Origin: Sphingomonadales bacterium
GTDB taxonomy: Bacteria; Bacteroidota; Bacteroidia; UBA7662
Reading direction: 5' to 3'
Length of the DNA stretch: 15,526 nt
Assembly (NCBI GenBank): GCA_016872225.1
Contig: VHAW01000027.1
Span: forward strand, 1-15,526
How positions within the stretch are numbered: position 1 is the stretch's first letter; each line of letters begins with the position of its first letter. This document shows positions 14,554-15,526 of the stretch, piece by piece. The position numbers and the translations under genes are program-made. Under the pieces are notes generated by a model, which ran no database searches, was not told where the DNA came from, and saw nothing but the letters and a program-made list of their open reading frames with translations.

Positions 14554-15526
14554 ATGGCCGCCAAAACCAAAGCTACCAAACCTAAGAACAGCAATCCGCC
14601 ACCAGCCAAAGAGCCCAAATCCGGATTTAATTTCTATTGGATTTATATTGTTATTGCCTTGGTTTTTCTGGGCATCCAATTTCTGAATCCTGGCAGTGGA
14701 ATCAAGCCGATTGAATGGAAGGAATTTTCGCGAATTTACACTAAGGGAGAGGTGGATAAACTTGTTGGCTATAAACAAGATGACCTGTTATACATTGAGG
14801 TTCACCTTACCGATGCCGCGATCCGATCGGACAAGTTCAAAGACTTTCATAACAAAAAATTTTTTGGCGATACCCGAAACAATCCGTATCTATTAACCGA
14901 GATTTCCCCTGAAAGCTTGGAAAACAGACTCAAAGCCTTAGCCGAAAAGGAGGGTAAAGACGAACTCAAGGTTCAATGGGAAACCCGGCATTCATGGTTC
15001 ACAGACTCCTTGGGATTTTTGTTACCGCTCTTGCTCCTGGCCGGTTTGTGGTTTCTCCTGTTCCGACGAGTTACTTCGGGTGGAGGTCCCGGTGGTCAGA
15101 TTTTCAATATCGGCAAATCCAAGGCAACCCTCTTTGACAAAAACACCAAGGTTAACATCACCTTTCATGATGTGGCCGGACTTGAGGAAGCTAAGGTGGA
15201 AGTGATGGAGGTAGTTGACTTCCTAAAGAATCCCAAGAAGTACACGGCCTTGGGCGGTAAAATTCCCAAAGGGGTATTGTTGGTAGGCCCTCCGGGCACG
15301 GGCAAAACCTTGCTGGCCAAAGCCGTTGCCGGCGAAGCCCAGGTTCCATTCTTCACCTTGAGCGGTTCGGATTTCGTGGAGATGTTCGTGGGGGTGGGCG
15401 CCAGCCGTGTGAGGGATTTGTTCAAACAAGCCCGCGAAAAAGCCCCTTGCATCATCTTTATCGACGAAATTGATGCGGTCGGACGCTCCAGAGGCAAGAA
15501 CCAGATCATGGGTGGCAACGATGAAC
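14554..15526 (+). CDS. ftsH: ATP-dependent zinc metalloprotease FtsH (5' part, runs off right edge)
   Basis: FtsH is a hexameric inner-membrane AAA+ protease that degrades misfolded membrane proteins and short-lived cytosolic regulators. The frame opens at ATG 14554 and remains open for 324 codons to the window end. A Lys/Pro-rich cytosolic N-terminus is followed by a first membrane segment (about 27-44), a periplasmic domain, and a second membrane segment (about 152-170). The AAA domain begins near 203 (ITFHDVAGLEEAK). Walker A is GPPGTGKT (245-252), the pore loop is MFVG (277-280) and Walker B is IIFIDEID (300-307). The second region of homology and the HExxH zinc site would lie beyond the window. 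It starts six bases after rsfS and is presumably co-transcribed with it. Confidence 0.97.
   Translation, partial: MAAKTKATKPKNSNPPPAKEPKSGFNFYWIYIVIALVFLGIQFLNPGSGIKPIEWKEFSRIYTKGEVDKLVGYKQDDLLYIEVHLTDAAIRSDKFKDFHNKKFFGDTRNNPYLLTEISPESLENRLKALAEKEGKDELKVQWETRHSWFTDSLGFLLPLLLLAGLWFLLFRRVTSGGGPGGQIFNIGKSKATLFDKNTKVNITFHDVAGLEEAKVEVMEVVDFLKNPKKYTALGGKIPKGVLLVGPPGTGKTLLAKAVAGEAQVPFFTLSGSDFVEMFVGVGASRVRDLFKQAREKAPCIIFIDEIDAVGRSRGKNQIMGGNDE

Noticed and set aside
1..15526. Search for CRISPR arrays, tRNA/rRNA genes, insertion sequences, toxin-antitoxin or defence genes
   Set aside because: No regular direct repeats, cloverleaf-like sequence, transposase motif or defence-type gene was seen; nearly all the window is filled by identifiable housekeeping genes.

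Overview
The window looks like a chromosomal segment of a member of the Bacteroidota. The evidence is the gene content and order: a divergent rsfS-ftsH pair next to birA-coaX, followed by an outer membrane protein, a TPR protein, LptC, a CNNM/CorC protein and a PpiD/SurA-type foldase. A DUF2480 protein, TAnnTTTG-type -7 promoter elements, and a secreted protein with a GNWSxPATW motif typical of type IX-secreted proteins fit the same assignment. The genus cannot be fixed from the sequence alone. Genes are tightly packed, no intergenic gap reaches 300 bases, and I see no mobile element, CRISPR array, tRNA or rRNA.

Layout: positions 1-745 (minus) hold the 5' part of a large secreted protein that runs off the left edge. 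Positions 873-5428 (minus) hold DUF2480 protein, membrane-anchored lytic transglycosylase and UvrA, the last two overlapping by four bases. Positions 5435-13146 (minus) hold an envelope-biogenesis series, in transcription order: type III pantothenate kinase, outer membrane beta-barrel protein, TPR protein, LptC, CNNM/CBS protein and periplasmic peptidyl-prolyl isomerase. Biotin-protein ligase (13215-14090, minus) sits at the head. A 67-base divergent region (14091-14157) then separates it from rsfS and the first 324 codons of ftsH on the plus strand, which runs off the right edge.

The long minus-strand series mixes cofactor enzymes (BirA, CoaX) with envelope proteins (outer membrane protein, LptC, foldase, transglycosylase). 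This suggests coordinated expression of lipid/cofactor supply and outer-membrane assembly. The plus-strand pair covers ribosome silencing and membrane protein quality control.

I did not find a convincing new defence, mobile or biosynthetic system; this is mostly a conserved housekeeping region. The points most worth a second look are the apparent loss of the phosphate-2-motif aspartate in CoaX, an imperfect 12-bp inverted repeat that covers the transglycosylase start codon, half-missing zinc finger 1 in UvrA, and the uncharacterised outer membrane and TPR proteins embedded between CoaX and LptC.
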